From the NCBI RefSeq assembly GCF_033118175.1, contig NC_083714.1:8494001-8558000 (forward strand): a DNA stretch of 64,000 nucleotides. Reading direction: 5' to 3'. Every line of letters starts with the position of its first letter. Position 1 is the first letter of the stretch. Both the position numbers and the translations under genes were made by a program. Below the pieces are notes generated by a model, which saw nothing but the letters and a program-made list of their open reading frames with translations, made no database searches and was not told where the DNA came from. The DNA is from Dama dama. Lineage: Eukaryota > Chordata > Mammalia > Artiodactyla > Cervidae. Shown piece after piece: positions 49,120 through 60,800 of the stretch.

Positions 49120-49510
49120 TTTTTTTTTTCTCCTGTTTATTGGTGACATATTCAAATATCTCTGGCAGCAGAAGGACTCATACCATGAAGCCTGGGTCAC
49201 CTCACGGAGCAGCAACCCTCATTCACAGCTGGGAAGGAGGAGAAAGAGGGTCCAAAACACATACAAGACCTTGTGCTCACATTGCGTGAGCCTGCAGGAA
49301 ATGTCTAGAATCGGCACATGCACAGGGACAAAAAGTAGATTCGTGGTTTCTTAGGGGGGCATGACGGATAGAGTGGTGATAGCCAAAGGTATAAATTTTC
49401 TTTAAGACTTGATGAAAATGTTGTAAAATTGACTATGATGATGTTGGACCCTCTGTGAAGATATTAGACAAAAACCACTGTACACATTAAATAGGTGAAT
49501 TAATTGTATG
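49120..49510 (+). mobile_element. Old LINE-1 3' fragment
   Basis: GAAATGTCTAGAATCGGCAC, AAAAGTAGATTCGTGGTTTC, TTGATGAAAATGTTGTAAAA and AAAAACCACTGTACACATT follow the L1M 3' UTR order. The left limit is uncertain. Confidence 0.65.
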
Positions 49511-51163
49511 CTATAGATCCTTTCCAAAACATATTATGGAAAAATCTAGACAAGCTTTTTGGTCGATGCAATATAGCTCCATAAAGTTATTGAAACATTT
49601 TTTAAATGAAAAAAAAAGAAAAGGGCGCAAGGCATGCCTACTGCCCAAGGAGCCAAGTTGTTTACTGAGTAAGGTCCCACCTGGCCTGGTGCCCCTAGCC
49701 GCCCTCTGTGGAGCCTTGCACTGCTCTGGGGACTCTGTGGCCGGGCTCGCAGCTCTGTGAGGAGGGGACTGGGTCAGGCCATGGCCACACACAGCGCCAG
49801 AGGCACTCAGGAAGGCTTCCTGGAGGAGAGGACTTAGAGCAGACAAGTAGAGAAGAGGGACATTGTTGGCAGAAGGAAGACCATAGGGGAGCAGGAAGGC
49901 AGTTAGGTGGGAAACCTTAGTGGTGGGCCAGGGAGGCTCCTGGAGGGAACTTGGGACAGCAGTGAGGCGACACCCTGCACCTTGGAGTTCTTCCCCGCAG
50001 CTGGAGGTGCATCTGGGACAATATGTCCGTAAATACGGTTCTTGCGCCTGGAAGGCTTTTCTGTCTGTGGTTTGCAGTCTGCAATAAGCCATAACTGCAC
50101 GCCCGGCCCAAGGCCCATTGAGTCACTGGGCCTGGCCCTCTAATTTGGGGGCCACTCCCAGACCAGCCAGGCTGCACCTCGGTCCTGGGCCTCCCCCGCT
50201 CCCTCCCTCTCCTCTGTAGCCGAGGAACAACGAGGACCCCAGTCGAAGCAGCCACTGAGCACAGCACATCCCACTGGCCAGCGGAGCTGTGGCCTCCTGG
50301 CCTCTGGCCTCCTGGGGCTGGGAGGAGGCAGCAGGAGGCAGGGGAGGGCAGGCATGGGGGCAAGGCAGGAAGGAAGAGCAGGCATTTCCTGAGGCCCCGG
50401 GGCCCTTGGAGGAGGCTGATGCACAGCTGTCTTAGCTCCACAAGAACCAGTGCAGACAGGGCTGGCTGAGGGACTGGAGGTGGGGGCGGGAGGACTGGGA
50501 GGCAGAGGCCGGCCTCTGCCAGCAGGAGCCCAGGGGTGACTAACGCCCTTTCCCAGCATTCTCTGCACCTCTGGGACATCACTGTACAGGCTCCCAAAGC
50601 CCTAGTCTGGACACTAGCCCCAAGGGGCTAAAGAGGACTGGGTGATCCTTCCAGCAGCCCCCTGCCCCTCAGCCAGGATACCTTAGCAGCCTCCACTTGT
50701 TAGAAGGTCCTTCTGCCAGGAGTCAAGAACACAGCCCGCTCAAGCTGCCTTTGCTGCATGTTCCTCAAGGGCAGAGCCTGGTAGCCTGGGAGGTGGCCCA
50801 GTGGGCCGGGCTCCCAGAGGCTCAGAGAGCGCCTGCCCCAGCCTGAGCGCCAGCCCACCCAGATGCTCGCTCCCATCCTGTGTGCTTCTAGGGCCTGGAG
50901 AGATTAGCCTGGCCCTGACCTTCAGGGGCCCTCTGCCAGCCCCCTTTCAGGGCCTTCCTGGCCTCCCTGCCCTGCTGTGTCTGGCTGGTGCTCCCTTCTC
51001 TCTGCCTCTGCTAATCACTCCCCTTCTCTGTTCTTCTGGGCTCCCCAGTCCTTTTTCAGGTCTCTCTTCTGCATCTCTGTCACTTCCCTGGGCACTGAGT
51101 CAGTCAGCCTCAACTTCCACTGATCTCCCTCACCCACCTGGAGCTCACTGGATGGGGCACAGT

Positions 51164-51237
51164 GAGGACTTCTGGGAGGAGGGGGCACAGGGAGGACTTC
51201 TAGGAGGAGGGGGGCAGGGAGGACTTCTGGGAGGAGG
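51164..51237. repeat. Three-copy 27-28 bp minisatellite
   Basis: GAGGACTTCTGGGAGGAGG occurs at 51164, 51192 (one mismatch) and 51219. Confidence 0.9.
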
Positions 51238-54200
51238 TGGCTCCCAGCGGTGTCCTGCGGCTGCCTTCTAGCCCCTCCTTGGAGTGCTCCCATGGGTTCT
51301 TGCACAGCCAGCCCAGTAGGGGGCATCACCCACAGGAGCCCCATTGCCAGGCAGGGACCTGTCACACACATACATTAGGGTCACTTCCTGAACACGCCAC
51401 CCTGCCTAGAACTCAGCCAAGATCTTGGAGAGGGCCCTCAAGGCTTCTAGGCACTGCAGCCCCTGCACCCAAGCCGACACCCCCAAGTTCACAGCCTTGC
51501 CTGCCGTCACTCTCAGCCTTCTGGTTTTATCCACTCCCCTCATCCGCACTGCCCAAATCTCTGCACCCTCATGGGCTGGGCAGGGGCAGGGCAGGGGCCA
51601 GGCCCACAGTAACTAGGAGCAGTCCCTCCCACCTCATTGGTTCCTTGGCATTCCGGAGGCCCCAGGGCCACAGGTATAACTTGCCCAGGGGACCCTCTGG
51701 ATGCCTGGGGCCAGTCCCACTCCTTAGAGTGGGCCAAACCTCTGCTTTCTGGAAGGTTCCCAGCGCTGATGCCCGAGGTGTGGTCGGTGAAAGCTGGCAG
51801 TCTCTATGCCAGAGCTTTTTTTGACCTTCCCTTGAGGACATAATCACACAGCAGCTCTGTGTCCCAGGCCACCAGGGCTGTAATTTCAGGGCTCGAAGGG
51901 GGCTCCGTGGGGGCCTGGCCCACATCTAGCTATCTTTGGAGAGGCACGCTCTGGGTGTGGCTAGAGGAAGCAGCTGGACAGGGGACTGTGCCACAGGGCT
52001 GCATCTGTGGCCGCCTGCAAAGCCAGGAGACCCCAGAAGGCCATGAAACAGGGTGGGGGGGCATGGTCCTCCCTTGGTGGACACCAGCCCCCAGGAGTGG
52101 GCCCTGGATCTGCCTGCTGCCCTGGGGCCAGCAGGCTCCGGTGGGGGTTGTAGCCGAGAGCAGGTGCAGGGCTGGGGGCCAGGCAGCCAGCCTTACTGGA
52201 CTGGCCCTGTGTGCCCACCATGGTGCCACTGCTCACAGGTCAGGGTCGGGGGAGGCACAGGCCTGGGGGGGGCAGCATGCCTGCCACATCCTTTGCCCTC
52301 CTCACTCTCTAATGCCCCTTCCTCAGCCTGTCTTTCTCCAAGACCAGCACGTGGGTTTATGAGACAGGAGGAATGCTTGGAACCTGCTGGGGGAAGCCCC
52401 TCGAAGGACTGGGTAGCTGGCCCTCGGGTTGGAGCCCTGGGGAGGAGGAAGAGGTGGCTGGAAGAACGTTGGTGGGCAGGACTCTGGGATTGTGCGTGGG
52501 GTGGGGCCCTTGAGGTTCTTGGAAGGAGTGCCCCCCAGTTCCCTGTCCCCCTTCTCTGCTCCTAGTGGCCATTAGCCTCTGTGACTCGCTCCTGATTCCC
52601 ACTGTCCCCACTGGTCTCATCCTTAGTCGTACTCCTACCGTCGGAGGACCTCTGCCGCCTTGGTCCAGGGACTGATGAACGCCTTGCTTTTCGCCACCTG
52701 AAAGTAGTCACCCCTACCCTGTCATCACCACCATCACCGTGATGACCATGAGGAACCCTCTGATGCCCAGTGTATCTGGGTTACTCACTGGGCCACACCC
52801 ACTGCTGGGCACCACCGCCAGCAGGCACCAGTGAGCAGAGGGTGCAGGGTGGGCTTGGTCCTGCCACCAAGTCTTGGCCGCACTGTGCTTGCTCCCCTGG
52901 CTCGGGGTCTATCTGGGGTTCTCACTCTCCTCGGGGTCGTGCCACCACGGGCACCACTCTGATAGGACTGAAGGCCCTGACATCCTAGCCCTCTTGGGGA
53001 GTTGCCTGAGCTGAACAGAGGGTCTTTGCCCCAGTCACCCCTCCTTTGCTGGGAAGGCCTACCTAATGATGACAGGGGATATAAAAGTCCTGTGCCCTGT
53101 TCCAGCTCCCGACCAGCTTGGATCCAGGGCACCTGTGCGCCTTGGCTTGTCTTGCATTGTCGGTCACATGCCAGCTTCTCCCTGGGCCCACTCTTATCCT
53201 CTCCTCCCCTCAAGAGCCTCCGAGGAGACTTCCTCACACCTCTCCTCGCCTCTGAGTCGGCTTCTGGGGAGCTCAATGGTGGATACCCACTCGGGGCTGA
53301 GGAGGGTCATGGAAGGATTGCCCAGCCCCTGCTGGGTTCAGTCCACCTGACAGAAGCCCCAAGGGCCAAGTGTTCTCTGTGTGAAGTGGAATTAGTTCAG
53401 AGGGTCTGCTCAGTAGGGAGGTAAGAGCAGTTGGGGGTGGGGGTTGCCCAGCCTGAACTTCCTGTGCCTGTCGGGGGCCAGAACTCTGAGTCTGGGGAGG
53501 GGACTCGGGGCTGACTGAACAAGCTGAAGGGGCTGGGGGTGGGGGCAGGCAGCCAGACTGGGGAGGAGGGGTTGTGAGAGCTGGGAAAGCAACAGGGGGC
53601 CTCCCCACAGGGCCAGCGCCTCAAGGGCTACTGACCTCTGACCCAGTCCAAACAGGAAGTGCCATATCTGTGGGCCCAGGCCCAAGAGGAGAAGGAATGC
53701 AAGGATGAGTCCAAAGCAAACACTCCGCCAGCTTCCCAGGCCTCTCCCCGCCCCCTGCCAGAGTCTGGCCTTTTCTCTGCTTAGAACTCAGGGCTGAGGC
53801 ATGCGGGGGCTGACTACAGAGTGGGACCGACGCAGGACTCCCAGCTCCCAGGCCCAGACCCCAGGCCAAGGCACTGGCAGGGCAAGGTCTTGACAGTGGG
53901 CACTTCTTCCTTCAGCAGCTGTGCTGCATCCTCAGTGCCTGTCATGTGCTCTCTCTCTGGCCGCCATATTGCCATGAGCTCCCCACGCCCCGGGGCAGGG
54001 GCTGTGAACTGTTCCAGTGACCTCCAACTGGCTCTCAGCACAGTTGAAGGGCCCGGTGGGGCTGAGCGCTCATAGCTAGCTGCTGTCTCCCCCACCAGGC
54101 GGACAGTCACCACCTCTTGTGTGTGTCCACTCCCAGGACAGGGATGCTTCCTGGAAAAGAGGGTAGTGATGCTTCCCTGAACAGTGGAGGTAAGCCGGGC

Positions 54201-54658
54201 CTCTAGATGGCTTTGGGCCAAGCTGCAAGGGGACGTCAGGACCCTGGCCAGGGTGGGTGGGGGTCGGGGGGCTCTTGGAGAAGATTCTAGAATCAGGCCC
54301 TCTTAACCTCCTGCTGATGAAGCCATGTCCAGGATGTGGGCTCTGAGGGCTCCATGTACCCTGGAGTGCCAGCATGTACAGGCTGCCGAGATCCAGGAGG
54401 GAAGGAGGGAGGCCGGTGGAGGTGAATGGGCTTGAATGAGATACATCTATTATGTTTAAGTCCAAACGAGCACCGTACCAGGCTGGGCCATCTACTGAGT
54501 GAAGGGGCCTTGATAGTCAATGGGACATGGGCACATCTGAAGCAGCAGGGTCTTCTAGAACTTTCTCCCAGTGGCGCATCAATCCATCGGAGCTGGGCCT
54601 AGGCTCCTGCCACCTCCAGTCCCCCCAGAGAAGGGGGTGGAGAAGGCTGGCAGTGGGG

Positions 54659-54839
54659 CTAGGCAGACTCCCCCTCCTTTTGCTGGGGCTCGAGGACCAC
54701 GCTATGGTAGGCCCGGATGCAGGAGAAGGCAGTGGGTGGGATGCGGCGCCGGTCAATAAGGTTGTTCTCCAGGTGCGTGGAGATGAGGTTGGAGTCCTGG
54801 GCCACACGTGTGTCACAGATGGAATTCAGGGGTACGTGT
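54659..54839 (-). CDS. ECMX: ECMX last coding exon (LRRCE cap and stop)
   Basis: 181 nt encoding HVPLNSICDTRVAQDSNLIS, THLENNLIDRRRIPPTAF and SCIRAYHSVVLEPQ, then a charged tail ending ESA and TAG (54659-54661). C496 and C529 form the expected capping disulphide. The acceptor is CTCCACAG. The 3' end is uncertain: a weak AATAGA hexamer lies about 0.2 kb downstream near 54450. Confidence 0.92.
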
Positions 54840-57800
54840 CTGTGGAGGAGGGGTTGCAGGAGGAGCCGAGACCCCAGAAAGGAGAGTCAGGCATCAGGCG
54901 AGAGGAGAGAAAGCGTGGCACCACAGTGGATGGTGGGGACACCGAGGCACAGACACCAGGTCCAGGGTGGAGGGTCACCTGGCCACTCGGGGCTCCCAAC
55001 CTCTCCCGCCCTCCCCCAGCCCAGATTCTTCTGCCAGCCACTGGGCACAGCCTCCAGTCACAGCGATCAAGATGGGCCCATGGAGGCAGGGAAGAATGCC
55101 CCCACAGTGCTGCCGCCAGCCTCTGGGGCCCCTGGCTGATGAGCCCACAGGCCAGAACATCTGGCCAGCCTGCCAGGTGGGGTCTCTGGGTCTCAGCAGA
55201 GCTGCCAGACTGGAGGTGGGGACAGGCCGGGGCGGGGTGGGGTGAGGGAACAGCAGGATGTGGCCCTACCTGATCTTGTTGTGGCTCAGACGTAGCACCT
55301 GCAGTGCCCGGAGGCCCAGGAGACCCTTTGGGATGGCCTGCAGCTGGTTGTGGTCCAGGAGCAGCTCGGCCAGGGAGGCCTGCAGGCCCAGGAAGGACAC
55401 GCTGTGGATGCCATCCTCGCGCAGGCTGTTGTGGGCCAGGTGCAGGGACTCCAGGCCGGGCTTCATGTGCGCAAACACGTAGCCGGGGATGCGCTCGATG
55501 CGGTTGTGGTGCAGCATCAGGTGGCGGAGGCCCCGGGGCAGGAAGGAGGGCACGTGCACCAGCCGGTTGTAGGACAGGTCGAGGGCCTCCAGCTTCCTAG
55601 GGGTGCAGTAGGGGAGTTATAGTCGGGGCCCCTGGTCCACGCCCCAGAGGAGGGTGGGGATTTGCTTCAAGATGGCAGCCACCACCAAGGCTTCCAACGG
55701 CTGGGGATGGCCAGGCCCTGTCTGGCTTGTGTGCCCTCTGTCCATGGAGGCTGGGAAAGGGTCTGCGGGGTCCTCCCTTGCTCACCGCACAGCTAGCGAG
55801 GCTGGCCCTCGGGGTGGAGATGGAAGATCCGCTCCCTTTCCTCTCTCTCCCTCCTAAGCCCGAGCAGAGGGGCCAGTGGTCTGGGCCAAGAGCTATCTCC
55901 CTGGTGGTCCCCATGCTGCACTTTCTTGACCTCTTGGCCCTACCTAGGCTGAAGGCAAGCTGAAGACTGATGGGGAGGGAAACCAGGAGCGCAGGGTGAT
56001 GATGCTTCTAGAACAGATTGGGGCAAGGCAAGTGGTTCCTCTCACTGATATCCCCCCTCCCCCAGCCCCTGTGGTTGGGGTCAGCTCTTTGGCCTTGGGG
56101 TGGATGCCATCCTCTGTCCAAAGCAGGTGGGTCTCTGGTGCCTCCCAGGCCTGCCGAGCCAGCAGCCCCCTCTCCATCTACCAGCCGGAGAAAAATTGGC
56201 CGGCGCCGGCCTAGGCTTGACTGGCCGCCAGCCCCCTGCCCAGGCCCCGCAGCGGGAGTGGAACACGGCTGGGCGGCCCCTCCCTAGGCTGCTGTCTGCT
56301 TTCCTTTGCCCCCTTGGCAAGAGGGGGAGAGGAAAAAGGAATAATTAAACCCAAACGTCCTGGTAACTTTTTCCTGGAACACGAGGGCGCAGGGCGGGAG
56401 GCTCTGGTCCCTGGAATGGCGGTCTGGACTCTCAACCCCTCCTTCACCCTACCCCTGCTCTGCCTCAGTTGTCTTCAAACCCCAAGGATTGTCCCTTTCC
56501 AGCCCTTTGGCCAGTCCTGGGGTCACATCCTGACTCCTTAGGCAGTGCCTGTAAGGGCCTTGTCTGCCTCCTAGCCCCTCCTGCCGGTGACCTGACTCAG
56601 CCATCCAAATGAGATCATGGGGACTCATCCTGGACCCTTCTTCCTATAGTGGGGTGACTAGTGCCCCCCAAAGATATGGCTGCCCAGAACCCGTGTATGT
56701 GACCTGATTTGGCAGAAAGGTCTTTGTAGATGTGAGTGAGTGAAGGATCTTGGGATGACATCATCCTGCTTTAGGATGGGCAGGAAATGCAATGGGAGGT
56801 GGTCTTAGAAGAGGAGAGACACAGTCACAGAGGGGAAGCCAGGTGAAAAATGCAGAGGCTGCAGTGATGCGGCCACAAGCCAAGTGGCACCTGGAGCCCC
56901 CAGAAACTGGAAGAGGCAGAAGAGATCCTACCCTGGAGGGAACATGGCCCTGCCACACCTTGATTTTGGATCTCTGACCTCCACAACTGTGAGAACAGAG
57001 CTCTGTTGTTTTAAGCTGCCCTCTTTGTGGTACTTTGTTATGGCTGCCCCAGGAAGGTCACAGGCCTTTTTCCTGTGGCTGCCATTTCTTCCATGCCCCT
57101 TCCTGCCCTCGTTGCTTCCTAGCTAAACCCAGCATGGGGACAGCTTGCAGCACCTAGACTGCCCTCCCTCTGGGCACAGGCAGAGGAGGGATTTTGTGGA
57201 CTTGGGAGTTCTGTCGGGTGGGAGGGCCAGAGAGAAATCTTGGAGAAGCAGGTGGTGACTGAGGGCCAGGCCACCCTGAACCCTGGGCAGGGATGCAGGT
57301 GACCCAGGTGACCCACCAGGCCCCGTGAAGTCTCTCTGCCTTCCCTCCTAACTCTCTGCTTCCTTTGTGAGTGTCCTCTATCTTTGTGCCCATGGGGGCA
57401 GAGCTTGGGCGGTGCCAGGGGGACCGCAGTACTCACGGAAGATCGATCCAAGCACGGGGTGCCAGTCGGTCCTCCTGGAGCCGGTTGTTGCTGAGAACCA
57501 GAACACTGAGGCTGCAGCTGTGGTTCAGTGTGCCCTCTCTCACCTCCTCGATGATGTTTGTGCCCAAGTGCAGCTCCTAGGGCCAGGGTTCAGGGTAAGC
57601 ATTCGACCCACCAGTCAGTGGTGGCCTAGCTCAGCTCCTTGCCCCCTTCCACTAGGCCCCACTGTCTCTGCCCCTCTCAGGGCTGTGGCCAACTGTGCGA
57701 AAGATCCCAGTTGACACCTGCAAGCTGTACCATGACTCTTCAGAGTCCTGCAAGACACAGGCTCAGAGAGCATTGCCAAGCACCAGGGATCGTGCGGCCC

Positions 57801-60800
57801 AGAGAGGGCATGAGCCTTGTTCAGGGACACCTGGCAGGTCCACGATGGTCCTTGAGGTTCAATTTTGGGCTCCAGGAAGGTTTCGTCGGGCTGAGGAAAG
57901 GCCCTTTGGTGCTGAGGCCTTGTGGGTTTAGCATCAAAATTGTCCCCACAGGCAGCTGGCCCAGCTGTTGTGGGCAGACACTCCAGTCTTTTGGCCACAG
58001 CTCACCCTTGTGACTCAGTTGGTAAAGAATCAACCTGCAATGTTGGAGACCTGGGTTCAATCCCTGGGTTGGGAAGATCCCCTGGAGAAGAAAAAGGCTA
58101 CCCACTCCAGTATTCTGGCCTGGAGAATTCCATGGACTGTATAGTCCATGGGGTTGCAAAGAGTCAGACACGACTGAGTGACTCTCACTTTCAGGGATTC
58201 CCTGGTGGCTCAGATAATAAAGCATCTTCCCGCAATGCAGCAGACCCGGGTTCGATCCCTGGGTCAGGAAGATCCCCTGGAGAAGGAAATGGCAACCCAC
58301 TCCAGTACTCTTTGCCTAGAAAATTCCATGGATGGAGGAGCCTGGTGGACTACAGTCCCTGGGGTCACAAAGAGTCAGACAACTGAGTGACTTCACTTCA
58401 CTTTGCCTCTCGTGGCCTCGGGGCTCATAGTCACCTGCAGGGAGGCTGGCAGGCCGGGCGGGATGGTTCGAAGCTGGTTCCGGTCCAGCCTCAGGTACAG
58501 CAGGCTGCGCAAGGGCTGGAAGGCCAGGGGGGAGATGTTTCCGTCATGTAGCCGGTTCCCTTCTACCTCCAGTGTCAGCAGCTGGCTGAGACCTGTGGTG
58601 GCAGGCCGAGGGGGCAGGTGAGCTGACTGCCAAGCTCAGAAGGCCGGCTGGGAGCTGCCCACCTTAGCTCCAGAGACCCCCCACCCCTGGTCCTTGAGGC
58701 CAGGGCCACCTTTCTAGGTTGGTGCTCCCTGTCTGCCCCCCAGAAGGCTGCCTTGGGTGGAGCCTCCTCTCGCCCCCTCCCCCTGGGGCCTGTTCGCACC
58801 CCGGAAGCTGCTGTGCTCCAGGCCCTGAAGATGGTTGTCATTGAGTTTGAGCTCCTGCAACGAGGCGGGCAAGGTTGGCACTGTGGACAGTGAGTTCCCA
58901 TCCAGGTTCAGCCGCTTCAGCCGTGTCAGATTCTAGGAGGTTGGAGAAGACCAAGCTGGAGACTGGGGTGCCGCTGGCTGGGGCTGGGCCTTCCCGGTGT
59001 GGCCTTGGGCTCGCCCTGCCCACAGACACCCTGGTTGGGTTGCATCATGGCTTCCTGGTTCCCTCTTGGACCAGGCTTGTCTGGCGGTTTCTAGAACTCT
59101 CCTCAGGTTCTCCCAAGAGTGCTGGTCCCTTGGGGGACCTCAGGATCTGTGTTGGCCTCCATGCTCCCAGCTATGGACCATGTCACTCTACATCACTGAT
59201 GCCCCTGGCACTGATCCCCCAGGAGACCAGGATGAGGGGCTGCTGTGTACCTTGAAGGCGTGGGGGTGCAGGCCAAGGGCATCCAGCTTATTCTTGCTCA
59301 AGTCGAGCCACTCCAGATTAGGTAGTCCCAGGAACGTGTGGGCTGGGATCTTGGCAATTTCGTTCTCTGTGCACACACAGGGCAGCCATTTTCCCGGCCC
59401 CTCCAACCCCCTCCCCTCTGCCAATCCGTACCTCCTCCACACAGGCCAGAGGCCGCAGTGACAGACTCCTTGAAGGAGCTGGGTCTTCTGATTGACCTGG
59501 TCAGAGCCTCTTAGGTCAGAGGGGCAGGAGTCGTCCCCAGGCGTGGCGGGGAGGCAGCCACGGGGACCAAAGACCAACTGCGGCAAACACCCAGGTGTAT
59601 GTCCTTCTACCCCTGCCATGGGAGTGGGTGTGAGAAAGTGGGGCCACCCACCTGCTAGGTAAAGCGTGGTCAGGCCGGGGTCCGACAGGACAGGGACATG
59701 TTTCATCTTGACGTTGCTGCAGGCAATGGCCGCCTGGGCCAGGAGGCAGGAGGCTGGCAGGGAAGGCATGACCCACTCTGGAGTGCCTGGGCCTATAGGC
59801 CCAGGGCTCTGCCCTCGCCTGCTTCCAGGTCTTTTCCGCCCATAACCTGTGGTCCCCGAGGTGTTGCTGCCCCCTTCACCTTGGCTATGATCCTTCTTCT
59901 CATGCCAGTCTGCTGTCCTGGGTTGCTGGGGGGCCCCTGGAGGATGAGAGATGAGGCTCTAGCCTGCTCACATAGCAACGGGGGCCTGCTGAGGAACAGG
60001 GTCTTTCCCAGGGCTCCCCAGACCTGCTGGTGACTCAGCCAGCTGTACCAGAAAAACAGGCCACTGGGCCTCCTGCTCTCGGCACCAAGGGCAAAGACCC
60101 AAACTAGGGCCCTGAGGCTGGGGTAGAAGATCTGCCTTGGCAGGGTTGCCCTCCTGCCTTGCAGATGGAGGCACTCAGCTTGGGCACCCTGAGAGTGGGT
60201 GGGGGTCTCAGTGGGTGGGAGTGTCAGTGCAATTGGGCTATGCGTCCGAAGTCAGTCTTTACCTTTGGGGTACCTCTTGGGCTTTGGGCCCTTTTTCTTG
60301 GCTTCCCGGTCTCTGACCTACCTACCCTGGCCCTTCTTGGCAGCCATGGCACCCTCTTGGGCTCGGGGGGTCCTTGCTGCCCCAGGCCTTGTTGTACCTG
60401 TGGCCTGGGGGTGGACCTGTACGGTGCCGGCCCCATGGTTGTGGCCCTGTTTGTGCTCCCAGGCTGCTGGCTGTGTCGACTTCCTCTGGGTCAGCCCGGG
60501 TCTGGAGAGAACCTTCCAGCGAGGGGCTGTGGTCCAGGTAGGGGCTCTGGGGGCCCCCTCCTTGGAGGCAGGCCGCAGCCATGGCCTGTCCAGCTGCCCG
60601 TCATCAGGCCTGTCTGGGCTCCCGTTCCTGAGCATGGGTCGCACTTGACCTGCAGAAGGAGCCAGTGTGGGGTGGGGTGGCTGGGACCCCTGCGTGCCTG
60701 GGAGGCAGCACCTCCTTCCCAAGGAGGGAGATCAGCCATTGGCCTGCCTGCTTCTCTCCTGTATTTGCCCAGGTCTCACTTCTGCCTTTTTCTTCTCTCC

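Larger units (their letters stand above)
47761..54658. other. Intergenic region between BGN promoter and ECMX 3' end (6.9 kb)
   Basis: It holds distal BGN promoter sequence, an old L1 3' fragment at 49.1-49.5 kb, a short minisatellite at 51.16 kb and possibly a short ECMX 3' UTR at its right end. I see no gene. Confidence 0.6.

Noticed and set aside
54527..55273. 248-codon plus-strand ORF at the ECMX 3' end
   Set aside because: It is antisense to the last ECMX exon and its preceding intron; the minus strand carries the LRR protein.
58008..58405. tRNA genes
   Set aside because: The tRNA-like heads belong to Bov-tA SINEs and lack an intact tRNA fold; the BovB-derived tail follows directly.
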